Shown here: positions 20,401 to 30,562 of the stretch, piece after piece
How positions within the stretch are numbered: the first letter of the stretch is position 1
Layout: the number at the start of each line of letters is the position of its first letter
Notes under the pieces: generated by a model
Database searches by the model: none
What the model saw: only the letters and a program-made list of their open reading frames with translations
Told to the model about the DNA's origin: nothing
NCBI RefSeq assembly: GCF_030269925.1
Contig: NC_085109.1
Location: 2,108,001 to 2,172,000, forward strand
Direction of reading: 5' to 3'
DNA length: 64,000 bases
Origin: Bombyx mori
Taxonomy: Eukaryota > Arthropoda > Insecta > Lepidoptera > Bombycidae
Translations under genes and position numbers: made by a program

Positions 20401-20548
20401 CGATTATTGTGGTTTTTTTTTCTGTTATATATGTATTTAATGCGCGAGTCCTTTTGTAGATATATTGTTTGTTTGTACTTACATAAGTATACATAGGTTT
20501 GAGTTGTTTTATCTTTGCGAATGTTCAATGTGTGATATTTTAGATGGT

Positions 20549-20554
20549 ATTAAA
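20549..20554 (+). terminator. Polyadenylation signal ATTAAA
   Basis: ATTAAA lies about 150 bp after the stop codon and is followed by a T/G-rich stretch (GTTTGTTGTTTTTG), a plausible cleavage region for the Tom40-like mRNA. Confidence 0.55.
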
Positions 20555-20599
20555 GTTTGTTGTTTTTGATTTTTTTGAAGGTTTAATTTAACATCAGCT

Positions 20600-21488
20600 T
20601 TGTTATTTTAGCTATTGTATATTATAAGAGCTAAGCTGGCAGATGGTTCAAGGTGGATACTAGAATCGTTAGTAGCACTGTCTGCTCCTGTTTCAGAAGA
20701 GTCGATAAGGTAATTTTACTGCTCAACCGGTCACACTACACAGTGGTGCCACTCGGCCTGAAACATGAGGCACATTTATGCCTCAATTTATGACACTAAG
20801 CCTATCTAACTCTTGAGACTGAATTATCTAAGACAATAGTGTGGACATTCAGTTGCCATCAGCAGTTTTATTTATTTTCTTTAATTATTTCACAAGAAAA
20901 AAAATCAATGTAAATAAAAGGTCGGTTGTCTCAATAAAATAACGCATTGTGATTTTGGTATTCAGTCAGGTTGTAATATATTACACGGATAACTGTTCGG
21001 ATGCCTGAAAAATCACCCTGTATAACCGTTACTGATTAGACGGTACACCTCAGGATAGTATAAGCCACTGTAATATCCTGCCGAGAACCCGGATTTTCGC
21101 ATTACCGAATGTGTGTGCAAGCGCTAAGCTGCTCTCAGAGACTCATATTCGGGACAATATCGTCTAGGGTGGACCATCACTAGGATAGTTTGGATGTGGC
21201 ATTTTTAATGTTTCATATTTTTTGTACGTAATTAAAAAATCTTTATTCACGTAGCTGATAAAATTTTAACGATCAACAAATCACTGTGTTAACACAATTC
21301 TAACAGTAATGAGGCAAGTTATATGGGTTAAGTTCCTCTAGTATTCATATTACGAGCGAATTCGTCATATTTTCATATATATAGAGCCATAAAAAAAGGA
21401 TGTGGCGATAACATCAACAGAAATAGGATATATTAATGTTTAACGCTATCCCACTAGACAAAAGTAAGCAGTGTTCATTTTTTCTTGT
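20600..21488. other. Intergenic spacer
   Basis: Nothing firm. A stretch near 20640-20830 has a faint resemblance to a decayed SINE but is not called. Confidence 0.4.
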
Positions 21489-21518
21489 TTCTATTTATTG
21501 CGTGGATGGGTGAACGAG

Positions 21519-21727
21519 CGCACGGGTACCATCCTGCCTATTTCTGCCGTGAAGCAGTAATGCGTTTCGGTTTGAAGGGTGGGGCAGCCGTTGTAGCTAT
21601 ACTGAGACCTTAGAACTTATATCTCAAGGTGGGTGGCGGATTAACGGTGTAAATGTCTATGGGCTCCAGTAACCACTTAACACCAGGTGGACTGTGAACT
21701 CGTCCACCCATGTAAGCAATAAAAAAA
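21519..21727 (+). mobile_element. Bm1-type SINE with inverted scrap at its 5' end
   Basis: The body from GCACGGGTACCATCCTGCC through the tail AAGCAATAAAAAAA is on plus. Immediately before it, TTATTGCGTGGATGGGTGAA (21495-21514) looks like the reversed Bm1 tail, so two copies appear joined head to head. Confidence 0.8.
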
Positions 21728-23312
21728 GAGACTTCAAAAACAAAATTTAAAAAACCGATATACTATGTTAGTAAGATTATGTTTACCAAGTTCTTGTAAC
21801 AAAACGTGATAATTTACACGACGGAATCTTCAGTTGATTTAACACCAATATTAGGAGTTTGTTTTGTCCAGTCCTTCACTTGCTTAATTCCAACAGAGTT
21901 TACGACTTTGATTTAGTATGAATGCGCATCCTTATATTATTATATGAACCCGACAATTCAGTCGTAAAACCGAGGAAGTATTAGAGGAACATAAAGAAGA
22001 GATAAGCGCAGGGAATACTAAACTTTACGGTGTAACAATCACCGTGAGTTCCGGAGTGTCCTAAAAAAAATTCCTTACCAAATAACCTTTTATGAATGTA
22101 TTGACTTCGACTGTACATTAGCGAAAGCGACAGAATATACTTCTGTCCCTCTCCGTTTCATAGAAAAATTATTTGCGAAGAATGACGTAGTGCATCCGTC
22201 GCTAAGTTACCGCATGATTAGATAACTGACCTTAAAAAACAAAATGGAACCATTGTCCTTAAGTACTATGACAATACTTTAAATAAAATAATAAATTATT
22301 TATGTCACCCTGAAGGCGACAGACTTTATTAACATTATTACATAACGACTTCATCAACTGTTTGCTATGAATGTGAATGTTATGTTGAATATATTTCGCC
22401 CCATTTTTACTGGTCCTAGATCATGTTGAAAGGATGAAGTGACATTGATAAATATAGTTTCTTTTAATATATAATTTAACTTAGTTTCTGCTTTTCATAT
22501 AATATATAGAAACTTGTAAAACAGAAATGAATTTTAATACGATTTATTTAAAATATTTGCAGAGCAACACGTGTTGCCGTTCGGCTAATCATTATTTTAG
22601 TGTCTCTAAATTTCACCTTCATCTTTAAAAGTAGGGCCGGCGATGTGGTGACAACAGGCATTCGGTCAAAACATAGCTGACTCATGAGTTGATGAATGAT
22701 GACTTGATTGATGTACTCTAAAAAATTAAACAATATGCCACATCCATAACGCGAAAGTTTTTACGCTTCCATGTTATTCCGGGCGTGTGTGCGCGCCCTG
22801 AGATGCTTATCATACAAAAGCGAACTCATGTATGATTACATCACAATACCTTTATGTACACACTTCATACGCTCTTTATGGGGCATTAGTATCAACATTT
22901 TCGTCGTGTTTTTTTTGGGTTTGTTTGTTCCGAGCGTCGCTCAGTTAAGTACAGTATTATTGACAAAAGAGAATACATATTTTTACTTGTGTAATGTGCG
23001 TGGAAATGTTTGTGGCTTTGGAGAACAGGCAAGGAGAAAGTAGACGTAATCGGACGCGATAGCCCGCCGCACGTTTTAAATTTGAGCCCATCAGCGCAAA
23101 AGTGGCCTAACCCACAATATTTTATATTCAAACTTGTATGAGGTATATTGGAATTTATTTAAAATATAATAAATGTTGATGCAAAACCGGCCTATCCATA
23201 GTTTCACCCGCAGATAGCAGATAGTTTTGTAAACATTATTTTTGCGCGTATTTTTTTTGCCTACTCAAATTCAAATTCATAAAAATTCAAACCTAATTGC
23301 CTCTATACTAAC
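21728..23312. other. Intergenic spacer, 1.6 kb
   Basis: AT-rich without a supported gene. The 90-codon frame at 22771-23043 overlaps an antisense frame and shows no domain. No repeat recognised. Confidence 0.45.
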
Positions 23313-23656
23313 TTTTTATTTATTGCTTAGATGGATGGACGAGCTCACAGCCCACCCGGTGTTAAGTGGTTACTGGAGCCCATAGAGATCAACAACGTAA
23401 GAGCGCCACCCACCTTGAGATATAAGTTCTAAGATCTAAAAATATTTACAACGGCTGCCCCACCCTTCAAACCGAAATACATTACTGCTTCACGGCAGAA
23501 ATAGGCGGGGTGGTGGTACCTGCCCGTGCAGATTCACAAGAGGTCCTACCACTGGTAATTACGCAAATTATAATTTTGCGGGTTTGATTTTTATTACACG
23601 ATGTTATTCCTTCACCGTGGAAGTCAATCGTGAACACTTGTTAGTAATTGGTACAT
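23313..23656 (-). mobile_element. Bm1-type SINE, nearly full length
   Basis: In reverse it runs from the T-rich tail and ATTGCTTAGATGGATGGACG through the body to CACGATGTTATTCCTTCACC and CAATCGTGAACACTTG, i.e. into the head-proximal part. Only the tRNA-like head is missing. Confidence 0.85.
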
Positions 23657-23670
23657 GCCATGGCGGGTGT

Positions 23671-23715
23671 TCGCAAATTCTCTCAGGTTGAGCCCGTGAG
23701 CTCACCTACCCGCCC
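23671..23715 (+). mobile_element. Older jockey-group LINE tail, left half of split
   Basis: TCTCAGGTTGAGCCCGTGAG then CTCACCTACCCGCCC is the 3' UTR of a related LINE in the opposite orientation. The intact jockey interrupts it; it resumes at 28888. Confidence 0.7.
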
Positions 23716-23959
23716 TTTTTTTTTTTTTTTTATGATTGAAAGTTTACTGGTGGCCCGAAGGCCTTTCCAGTTTCACCAGGACAGGTGGGCGAGCAAAGGC
23801 TCAGCCAAGAGGGGTGGGATTTGCTAACAACTGCCCGAGCGCCTCCGAAGGAGACCTAACAACTCAAGAGCAATTGTTTCGCGAATGAATCTACTACCGG
23901 ATCGGAATCGCGACCCGCTGAGAAGATCCGGCGAGAAACTCAGCGGGCTGATGCATGGG

Positions 23960-26842
23960 TTAGGTTGCACGTCGACCTCTTTGTCGAGTTCGACGAGTAC
24001 GGTTACCGGGGTCCCTAAGCCTGCCCCTAGTATTAGAGCTGAAGGCATCTAATGCAAAGGTTATTGGATCTGATGGATCCGTAAGGACGTGTCTAGGGCG
24101 TCGACGGTGACTGGCTCCTGCATGATCAGGATTCGGGGAGTAGTCAGCGGCGGCAACGATAAGGCGATTATCATGACGCATAGCCTTATCGAAGTATCGT
24201 TCCGACGCTGACTTCATGTATTTCCGAATTGATTCGAGGCCCAGGTCGTCGTGTAGGTCAACGTTCCTCACGAACCACGGAGCCCCGACAGCTAACCTGC
24301 AAAAGCGGGATTGTAGGGATTGGAGGGTGTCTATGTGTGTGCGGGCCGCGTGAGCGAACACCACACTCGCGTAAGTCATGACGGGCCTTATGCAAGTTTT
24401 GTAAAGTGTCACCTTGTTCCGAAGGGACATTTTACTCCGCTTACAGATCATGGGGTAGAGTCTACCGAGAATAAACGCGGCACGGTCACGGACTGATTTT
24501 ATATGCGGGCGGAATGTCATCGATGCATCCAGGGTAACGCCCAGGTACTTGACCTTCCTGGCCCAGGGTATGGGTTGTCTAAAGAGAGTAATCGGGGGTG
24601 TGAGATTCCTCCTCCTAATCCGGGAGGAAATCCGTGTGGAGCTTCCCCTCTGAAATAGCACCGCAGTACTTTTCGCTGGGTTGATGTCTATGCGCCATTT
24701 TCGGAACCACTGTCCTAGGGCTAGGGCTGCGCTCTGAAGCTTCTTCGCGATTAGGGACTTATTTCTACTAGAATAGTAAACAGTCGTGTCGTCGGCGAAT
24801 AAAGCTAAATGGGTCGGCGGCGACCGGGGAATATCGTTAACGAATAAGCTAAATAGGAGGGGTGAGAGGACAGAGCCTTGCGGGACTCCAGCTGTGAGAG
24901 GTCGTAGGGAGGAGCGGGTTCCCTCGACTCGATATCGAAAAGAGCGGTTCGACAAGAAGTCCCGTATGATGAGCACGAGACTATCCGGCACGCCCATGTT
25001 GAATAGTTTGAAAATCAAACCGTTGTGCCAGACTTTGTCGAACGCTTTTGCGACGTCGAAGAAGAGAGCTCCCGTGTATAACGGTTTTGGTCGATTAAGC
25101 CCCACAAGAATGTGCTCCGTGAGGCGGTGCACCTGTTGAACGCATGAGTGAATTGTACGGAATCCGAATTGTTCATCGATGAGAATGCCCTTGGATGAGA
25201 CGAAATCTCTGAGGCGCTTGTAGAGCAGACGCTCATACAGCTTGCCTAGAGACATGAGGAGGCTAATCGGGCGGTAACTCGTCGGATGATTTTTTGGTTT
25301 ACCGGGTTTATGTATGCCGATAACGTCCGCTTCTTTCCACACCGCGGGAAAGATACAGTTCGCCATAGCGGCATTGAAAATAGATGCCAACATCACGATG
25401 AGTTGGACGGGTAGAAGTTTAATAACGCGGTTAGATATACCGTCGGAACCGGGAGCCTTGCGAGGACGTAGGTCTTTGATCAAGTCTTTAACTTCCATCG
25501 GGGTGACGGGTGGTAACGCATCCGAGGGTGGCAAGGAGGCTCTGCGTTCTACCTCACTGTCTACTAATTCTACATGAACAGGGTCCACGGATTGAGTGCT
25601 GGGCGTGCACTGGGTTTGCAATGTATCGGCCAGCAGCTCTGCTTTTTCGTCATCATCAAAGGCCGCGAGTCGGCCTGAGGGGCCTACGAGGGGGGGCATA
25701 GTTACTACCGTATCCGATTTGAGAGTACGAGCTAAGCGGTAGTAAGACCTTCGGGAGGGCGCGAGTCCTTCTAAGAAATCAGACCATCTGGCATCTCGGA
25801 CTTCGGCGATGCGAGACTTTACGTCGCGTTGTAGGGCACGCATTCGAATACGATTTTCCGCGGTAGGATACCTGTCGTAGGCGCGTATCGAGGAGTTCTT
25901 AGCTCTAAGGAGTTCCCTAATATCGTCGGACAATTTGAAGCGGTGAAGGAAGTCCTCCGCTACAACTTGTTTCGATGACCTATCTAATGTCGAGGTGATG
26001 TGTGATGTTAAGATATCTATGGCTTCAGCGGTATCCTGAGGAGACGGGGTAGAGTCCGGGTTAAACGGGAGCGATGGTGGATCAGATTCAGCCAGGCTGA
26101 TGCCCAGCGTGTGCCAATCCACCACAGTCCTCGTGACGGGAACGGAATCGGGAGCGCGACCGAGCTTCATAACGACGGGACGGTGGTCTGAATCTAACTC
26201 TGAAACTACTTCGATCGAGTGTAAGCGCAGAGTTACGTTTTTTAATAACGCTATGTCGAGTATATCCGGGCGATGCGCGATATTTAGCGGGTAGTGAGTC
26301 GGGGTTAACGGAGCGACGATATCGAAGGCGATATCATCGACTAACGCGTCAAGCCGCCTGCCATTCGGGGTTGTGGTGTGTGAGTTCCACCTGATGTGTT
26401 TACAATTTAGGTCGCCCGCCAGAATGACAGAGCTCCCCATACCGAGCAGCGCCTCGATATCACTGCTTAGAACGATCTTATCCGGTGGAAGATAAACGGA
26501 CGCGATAACGATCGGCGCGTGTCCCGTCAGTGAGATTCGGCACACTGATGCTTCGATATTAGCGAGCGCGGGAGGATCGAGCGGGACGCAATGCAGGGCT
26601 CTTCTATAGTAAATGACGGTACCACCACCACGGGCAGAGAGCCTGTCGTTCCTGACCATGTTATAGTTCGCGATTTTAGAGTCACGGCGCGCGGGCTTAA
26701 GTAGGGTCTCCTGCACTAAAAAGATATCAATTTGATGGTCACGCAAAAAGTCAGAAACCTGATCACGTTGATTTGCGAGACCGTAAGCGTTAAAAAATCC
26801 TATCGTCACGGATAGGGGCTTTATTCTACTTATATACGCCAT
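23960..26842 (-). CDS. Jockey ORF2: endonuclease and reverse transcriptase
   Basis: 960 residues. The APE-like endonuclease occupies about 1-230: N in GFFNAYGLAN, E in LVQET, D and N in AGDLNCKHIRW, and the SDHRPVV catalytic histidine. RT occupies about 470-760: HKPGKPKNHPTSYRPISLL, the block-A-type FFDVAKAFDKVWHNGLIF, GVPQGSVLSPLLFSLFVNDI, the catalytic FADD, then VKYLGVTLD. It nicks target DNA and copies the element RNA there (target-primed reverse transcription). The C-terminal region has SRFCRLAVGAPW and ends in an Arg-rich tail; no RNase H domain is seen. ATG at 26840-26842; stop TAA at 23960-23962. It follows ORF1 by three bases, suggesting reinitiation. No frameshift or internal stop. 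Confidence 0.94.
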   Translation of the reverse strand: MAYISRIKPLSVTIGFFNAYGLANQRDQVSDFLRDHQIDIFLVQETLLKPARRDSKIANYNMVRNDRLSARGGGTVIYYRRALHCVPLDPPALANIEASVCRISLTGHAPIVIASVYLPPDKIVLSSDIEALLGMGSSVILAGDLNCKHIRWNSHTTTPNGRRLDALVDDIAFDIVAPLTPTHYPLNIAHRPDILDIALLKNVTLRLHSIEVVSELDSDHRPVVMKLGRAPDSVPVTRTVVDWHTLGISLAESDPPSLPFNPDSTPSPQDTAEAIDILTSHITSTLDRSSKQVVAEDFLHRFKLSDDIRELLRAKNSSIRAYDRYPTAENRIRMRALQRDVKSRIAEVRDARWSDFLEGLAPSRRSYYRLARTLKSDTVVTMPPLVGPSGRLAAFDDDEKAELLADTLQTQCTPSTQSVDPVHVELVDSEVERRASLPPSDALPPVTPMEVKDLIKDLRPRKAPGSDGISNRVIKLLPVQLIVMLASIFNAAMANCIFPAVWKEADVIGIHKPGKPKNHPTSYRPISLLMSLGKLYERLLYKRLRDFVSSKGILIDEQFGFRTIHSCVQQVHRLTEHILVGLNRPKPLYTGALFFDVAKAFDKVWHNGLIFKLFNMGVPDSLVLIIRDFLSNRSFRYRVEGTRSSLRPLTAGVPQGSVLSPLLFSLFVNDIPRSPPTHLALFADDTTVYYSSRNKSLIAKKLQSAALALGQWFRKWRIDINPAKSTAVLFQRGSSTRISSRIRRRNLTPPITLFRQPIPWARKVKYLGVTLDASMTFRPHIKSVRDRAAFILGRLYPMICKRSKMSLRNKVTLYKTCIRPVMTYASVVFAHAARTHIDTLQSLQSRFCRLAVGAPWFVRNVDLHDDLGLESIRKYMKSASERYFDKAMRHDNRLIVAAADYSPNPDHAGASHRRRPRHVLTDPSDPITFALDAFSSNTRGRLRDPGNRTRRTRQRGRRAT

Positions 26843-26845
26843 TGA

Positions 26846-28468
26846 TTACCGGCGGAGTGAGGGGAGGACGTACGTATTTAATGACGCGTATACGTCGGCG
26901 TATTCCTGCACAACGGCGATAAAGTGTTGTGCAGTGGAGGCAGCGCGAATGGCGTCGCCCAAAGCGTTAACGCGCTCAAAGTTGATCGACTGAAAGAAGT
27001 CGATCGCTAAAGCGAGATTTTCGGACGCGGTCGGAGGGCAAGTCGCGGGAGAGGGACGAGTCGCGGGGGCAGGACGAATCGCGGAGGAGGGAGTTGTAGC
27101 CGTGTTCGTGTACGGCAGCGGTTTCGCCCAGGCCGAGACACTGGGCACCGCCGCCGGAACGAACGCTGGCTTAGCCTGCGACGCAGAGGGTGCCGAGGCT
27201 TTGATGTCTGGGCCGGAAGCTCGGAGGCGGTTTTGGCGGGCGACGCGGCGATTTATTTTCGGGGCTCGGGGGCATCCGCGGTAATTTGCGGGGTGACCCT
27301 GTGTTCGACACAGGACGCAGCTAGGCGGTTCCGTCGCGGTTTTTTGATCGCGAGTGCATAGGGCCGTGGCGTGATCGCCTAAACATTTGACGCATCGGGG
27401 GCGCGCGTGACAGTTACGGGAAGAGTGCCCATACAATTGACAGTTATGGCACTGGCTAGGAGTGCCTTTTTTATGGGGGGCTTCGACAGCGATACCAGAG
27501 AGCCTACAGACGGTCTGTGTGTTAAAGATTTTCTTACCCTCGGGGGTAGGCTGGAGAGCGACTAGAACCATATTATATGACTCCCTACCGCGACCGGTGT
27601 GCATACGGTGCACAGAATTCACTGGTAGGCCTTGTTCTAACAGGTCGGCTTTTACGAGCTCTACATCTAACTCTTTAGGGATTCCGCGTATTACAACGCG
27701 GAGTTCGCGCTCCTCCTGAAGCGTATAAGTGTGGAAGCTTATACGCTCCTTACGGAGGTAAGAGGTGAGGGCCCTATGGTCATCAGATGAATGCACCTTT
27801 ATTTGGATGCCGTTCGCGAGGTTACGGGCATTCGTGAAATTGATATTTTTGGCCTTAAGGGCCAGGGAAACTCGATCCCAAGCTGCCTTCTCTTGAAGGA
27901 TTACCGGAGGAGGGGACTGGGTTTTATTTTGTGCCACCGGACGCGGCGACGGACTGGCACGGGCTGGAGGCGCAACGGGAGTCTGGGGGCGGGGGCGCGA
28001 CGCGTTCGCGGCTTTGCTAATTTTAGCGGCCGCGGGAGCTCGAGACTCCGCGGCACGCTTCTTACCCTTTTGTACCAGGGTAAATCCATCCGTCGATGAG
28101 GCGGGGGCGAGGTCGACCTCCATCTCCGAGTCAGAGTCGGAGGACGAGGAGGCGGGCGCCGGCGACCTACGAGCAGGTGTTTTGGAGGGCGCGACGGAGG
28201 CCGCGGATGATCGCACAGCTGGAACGGTGGCCACGGCGGACGACGCAGCAGTTTTACTCGCCAGTATAGGCGACGCGGGAACGGCAGGCACGACGGAGGT
28301 TGCGGTGCTCGATGTAGAAGCTTTGCACGCAGGTACAGGCGACGCAGGAGCAGCGAGCACGGCGGAGTCTTCGAGAGAGCTCGCAGTGTGATTGGCCTTG
28401 AAAGCCAGAAACTCTGAGGCGAGCTGTGGATGACGAAGTCGGAGGAATTCCGCGAACACAGCGTCCAT
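26846..28468 (-). CDS. Jockey ORF1: gag-like nucleic-acid-binding protein
   Basis: 540 residues from the first ATG (28466-28468); the frame is open upstream to 28513, but only from a GTG. The N-terminal third is low-complexity, rich in Ala, Ser and Pro. An acidic DSDSEMEVD and a basic KKGKKRAAE patch follow. The PRE_C2HC region (ELRVVIRGIPKELDVELVK) precedes three zinc knuckles: CHNCQLYGHSSRNC (CX2CX4HX4C), CVKCLGDHATALC (CX2CX3HX4C) and CVLCRTQGHPANYRGC (CX2CX4HX6C), the spacing known for jockey-family gags. Known role: it binds element RNA in an RNP and helps target insertion. Stop TAA at 26846-26848, three bases before the ORF2 ATG. Confidence 0.92.
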   Translation of the reverse strand: MDAVFAEFLRLRHPQLASEFLAFKANHTASSLEDSAVLAAPASPVPACKASTSSTATSVVPAVPASPILASKTAASSAVATVPAVRSSAASVAPSKTPARRSPAPASSSSDSDSEMEVDLAPASSTDGFTLVQKGKKRAAESRAPAAAKISKAANASRPRPQTPVAPPARASPSPRPVAQNKTQSPPPVILQEKAAWDRVSLALKAKNINFTNARNLANGIQIKVHSSDDHRALTSYLRKERISFHTYTLQEERELRVVIRGIPKELDVELVKADLLEQGLPVNSVHRMHTGRGRESYNMVLVALQPTPEGKKIFNTQTVCRLSGIAVEAPHKKGTPSQCHNCQLYGHSSRNCHARPRCVKCLGDHATALCTRDQKTATEPPSCVLCRTQGHPANYRGCPRAPKINRRVARQNRLRASGPDIKASAPSASQAKPAFVPAAVPSVSAWAKPLPYTNTATTPSSAIRPAPATRPSPATCPPTASENLALAIDFFQSINFERVNALGDAIRAASTAQHFIAVVQEYADVYASLNTYVLPSLRR

Positions 28469-28619
28469 GATCGCTGAGTGCCCAGGTGGGGCGGCCCCGG
28501 GTCTTGAAGACACTCGCCTTGCGGCGAGGCCCCAACTTCTCGGACCTGAGCGGTTCTATTGAACACAGGTGGCGATGCGGCACGATTACTACAGGACAAA
28601 GAAAAAACACAACAAAACG

Positions 28620-28770
28620 GAAATAACAAAAAGAAACAAAACAATTAAACACTTCCAGGAAAGCAGTTTGTCGGCAGATGTACCACGAACACAGAAATAA
28701 CGAAAGGAAACAAAACAAATAAAAACTTCTAGGAAAAAACACTTGGTCGGCAGATGTACCACGAACACAG
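28620..28770 (-). repeat. 74-bp tandem duplication in the jockey 5' UTR
   Basis: Two imperfect units begin at 28620 and 28694, each with GAAATAAC, an A/C-rich tract and GTCGGCAGATGTACCACG. Nearer the 5' end, 28771-28828 has shorter units of GCCGGGCGAACAAAG type (about 14-15 bp). Such 5' UTR repeats can carry regulatory activity; none is shown here. Confidence 0.8.
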
Positions 28771-28840
28771 GCCGCGCGAACAATGGCCGGGCTAACAAAA
28801 GCCGGGCGAACAAAGGCCGGGCGATCGAGTGGTCGATGGG

Positions 28841-28876
28841 CACGTCCGCACGTGACGGGTGCCTCTATCGGAATGA
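28841..28876 (-). promoter_or_regulatory. Jockey internal Pol II promoter: Inr plus DPE
   Basis: On minus, TCATTC spans the element start (first T from the TSD) and matches the arthropod Inr TCAKTY. With its A as +1 (28874), +28 to +34 is GGACGTG (28841-28847), an exact match to the downstream promoter element RGWCGTG at exactly the required spacing. Confidence 0.85.
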
Positions 28877-28887
28877 CCTACCCGCCC

Positions 28888-28940
28888 GCGCGTAGCTGAA
28901 ATAGCCTCGTAGGCTACCAGCGAATAGACAGTACATACAA
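28888..28940 (+). mobile_element. Older jockey-group LINE tail, right half of split
   Basis: GTAGCTGAAATAGCCTCGTA then GGCTACCAGCGAATAG continues the tail left off at 23715. The same order is seen unsplit at 43530-43597. Confidence 0.7.
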
Positions 28941-28947
28941 TCTGGGT

Positions 28948-29032
28948 ATGGATGAACTGTGTTCCGGAGGCGGGCGGTGCGATGTTAAAAACAAAATGAA
29001 GGGATCATCTCAAATTGTTCCTCAGAATTTTG
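28948..29032 (-). mobile_element. CR1-like LINE internal scrap
   Basis: ATGGATGAACTGTGTTCCGG then GGCGGGCGGTGCGATG and ATCATCTCAAATTGTTCCTC match 55700-55785 of the CR1-like element with substitutions. Both ends are missing. Confidence 0.7.
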
Positions 29033-29683
29033 TATTATCAACAGCTTAATATAAAATTTCTAACAACCTCATTCGTTGATTTCGGCTTAATAAAAACGCG
29101 AACAAAAGATATTGGATACAAAACTCACTCGTCAAAATTTGAAACTCGATATAGCGATGACGAACAAAATAATATTTCATTTTAATAATAGGATATTGTG
29201 CTGTTTGTTGCTATAGGATTTACTGGGGGTGGCTGTCCCGATTTCGTATTTATTTTCCATAGTAACTAGCCGTGCGACGTGGACGGGCATCGCGCCAGAT
29301 AAAGGCGTTGTCACACACAGTTCGAAAAAAAGCTGCGTTTTTTTTTGTCGGAGTCTTCAATAAGTATAATTTTTTTTCTTTTCTATTTAATAAAAATATT
29401 ATATTTGAATATAAGGTAATTGTGATTGTCCTATATACGTTCCTAAACATATGATTGTGATGTAACTGCCTTAGCTGGTTGGTATTCTAGGTTTTTTTTT
29501 ATCGTCGTACTGTTACGTCGGTAAGAATAACGCCATCTGTCGCCGAATAGCAGAAACGAATATCAAAAGAACTAGTAAAAGCAAGAATGCTCGAGAATTG
29601 TAACGCCATCTATTATCAAACGGCGGAAACTCGTATAAGAAAGGTGCACAGGTGACACGAAAGCAGTTAGTAAACGTTAGTTA
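29033..29683. other. AT-rich spacer
   Basis: No gene or repeat identified. Confidence 0.4.
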
Positions 29684-29920
29684 GCCTTCTGGTGAAGTGG
29701 TAAGTGTGATCACTACATAAGGGTGTCGCGGGTTCGAATCCCGCCAAGGGAAGATATTTGTATGATAAATATAAATGTCTTTTCCAGGGTTATGGATGTA
29801 TATTAAATATATGTATGTATGTAATAAAAATCTTACATTTATTTCCGTTATCTGGTACCTGTAACACAAGTTCTTTACGAACTTATCACGGGACCAGTTA
29901 ACGTGGCGTGATTGTTAGTA
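29684..29920 (+). mobile_element. tRNA-derived SINE family S2, copy 2
   Basis: The head GCCTTCTGGTGAAGTGGTAA carries an A-box-like segment; the B box is GGGTTCGAATCCCGCC. The body CCAGGGTTATGGATG and tail GGCGTGATTG follow. It is the reverse of 7701-7942. Confidence 0.78.
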
Positions 29921-30562
29921 AATATTTATTTATTTATTTAATTTATTTATTCTACTCGAAGCGAAACAGAGAGCGGATCATCTGAAGCGAAGCGGAAGAA
30001 GCGATTTACGAATCGTAATTGACGTAAAAATGGTTACTATGAAATTCGACGTCTTTTCACACAATACAATAAAGCGAGACCGGGTATCATTAATTTTAAA
30101 CAAAAATAATTTTTTTTTGTGTATTACATGAAAGAATAGCTGTTATTTTTCAAAATTCCGACAGTCAAAGTTGACAATAGTTCTCGGAACGTATAATGGG
30201 TTTACAGGGCAAATTTACTATCTAAGTATTTATAATGATGACTTTCAATTCAATAATAGCGCCCCACAATAGAGCCCCTAACAGGCAGATGAAGCAATCC
30301 CAATTTATTACATAAAATAAAAACAGCTAAAACTAATTTCGGTACACAAAAACACCGCTTTACAATCGCACGCGGATAACAAATGACACTTGGAATAGAA
30401 TTAATGTTATTTCTTTCAGGCTCACTCCGGCGACATCTGTTCCCGGCCGTATCTCCAACGAAGAATTGTGTTTACCTGAAACAGAGGAATATTCATATCA
30501 ACAAACGAATACATATATGTATATTCTCGTAGGTGTTGTTTATTTAGTTTGATTACGACACA
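29921..30562. other. AT-rich spacer
   Basis: Nothing recognised beyond an ATTTATTTATTTA tract at the start. Confidence 0.4.

Larger units (their letters stand above)
23716..28875 (-). mobile_element. Full-length jockey-clade LINE with TSD
   Basis: A 5160-bp element read on minus: 5' UTR (28469-28875) with promoter and tandem repeats, ORF1, ORF2, 3' UTR (23732-23959) and a 16-A tail (T at 23716-23731). It is flanked by the perfect direct repeat ACCTACCCGCCC at 23704-23715 and 28876-28887, the target-site duplication. Both ORFs are open and a complete Inr/DPE promoter lies at the very 5' end, so the copy looks young and possibly active. Clade assignment rests on the gag (PRE_C2HC plus three zinc knuckles), the apurinic-type endonuclease and the RT, with no RNase H. 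Fragments of its family lie at 10251-10339, 38896-39490, 47005-47155 and 63394-63450. Confidence 0.93.

Noticed and set aside
28014..28391. 125-codon plus-strand open frame rich in Asp/Glu/Ala
   Set aside because: Antisense shadow of the Ala/Ser-rich N-terminal part of jockey ORF1; composition explains its openness.
27901..28742. Overlapping minus-strand frames of 162 and 247 codons beside ORF1
   Set aside because: Alternate frames of the ORF1/5' UTR region with low-complexity Pro/Arg runs; no gag motif in these frames.
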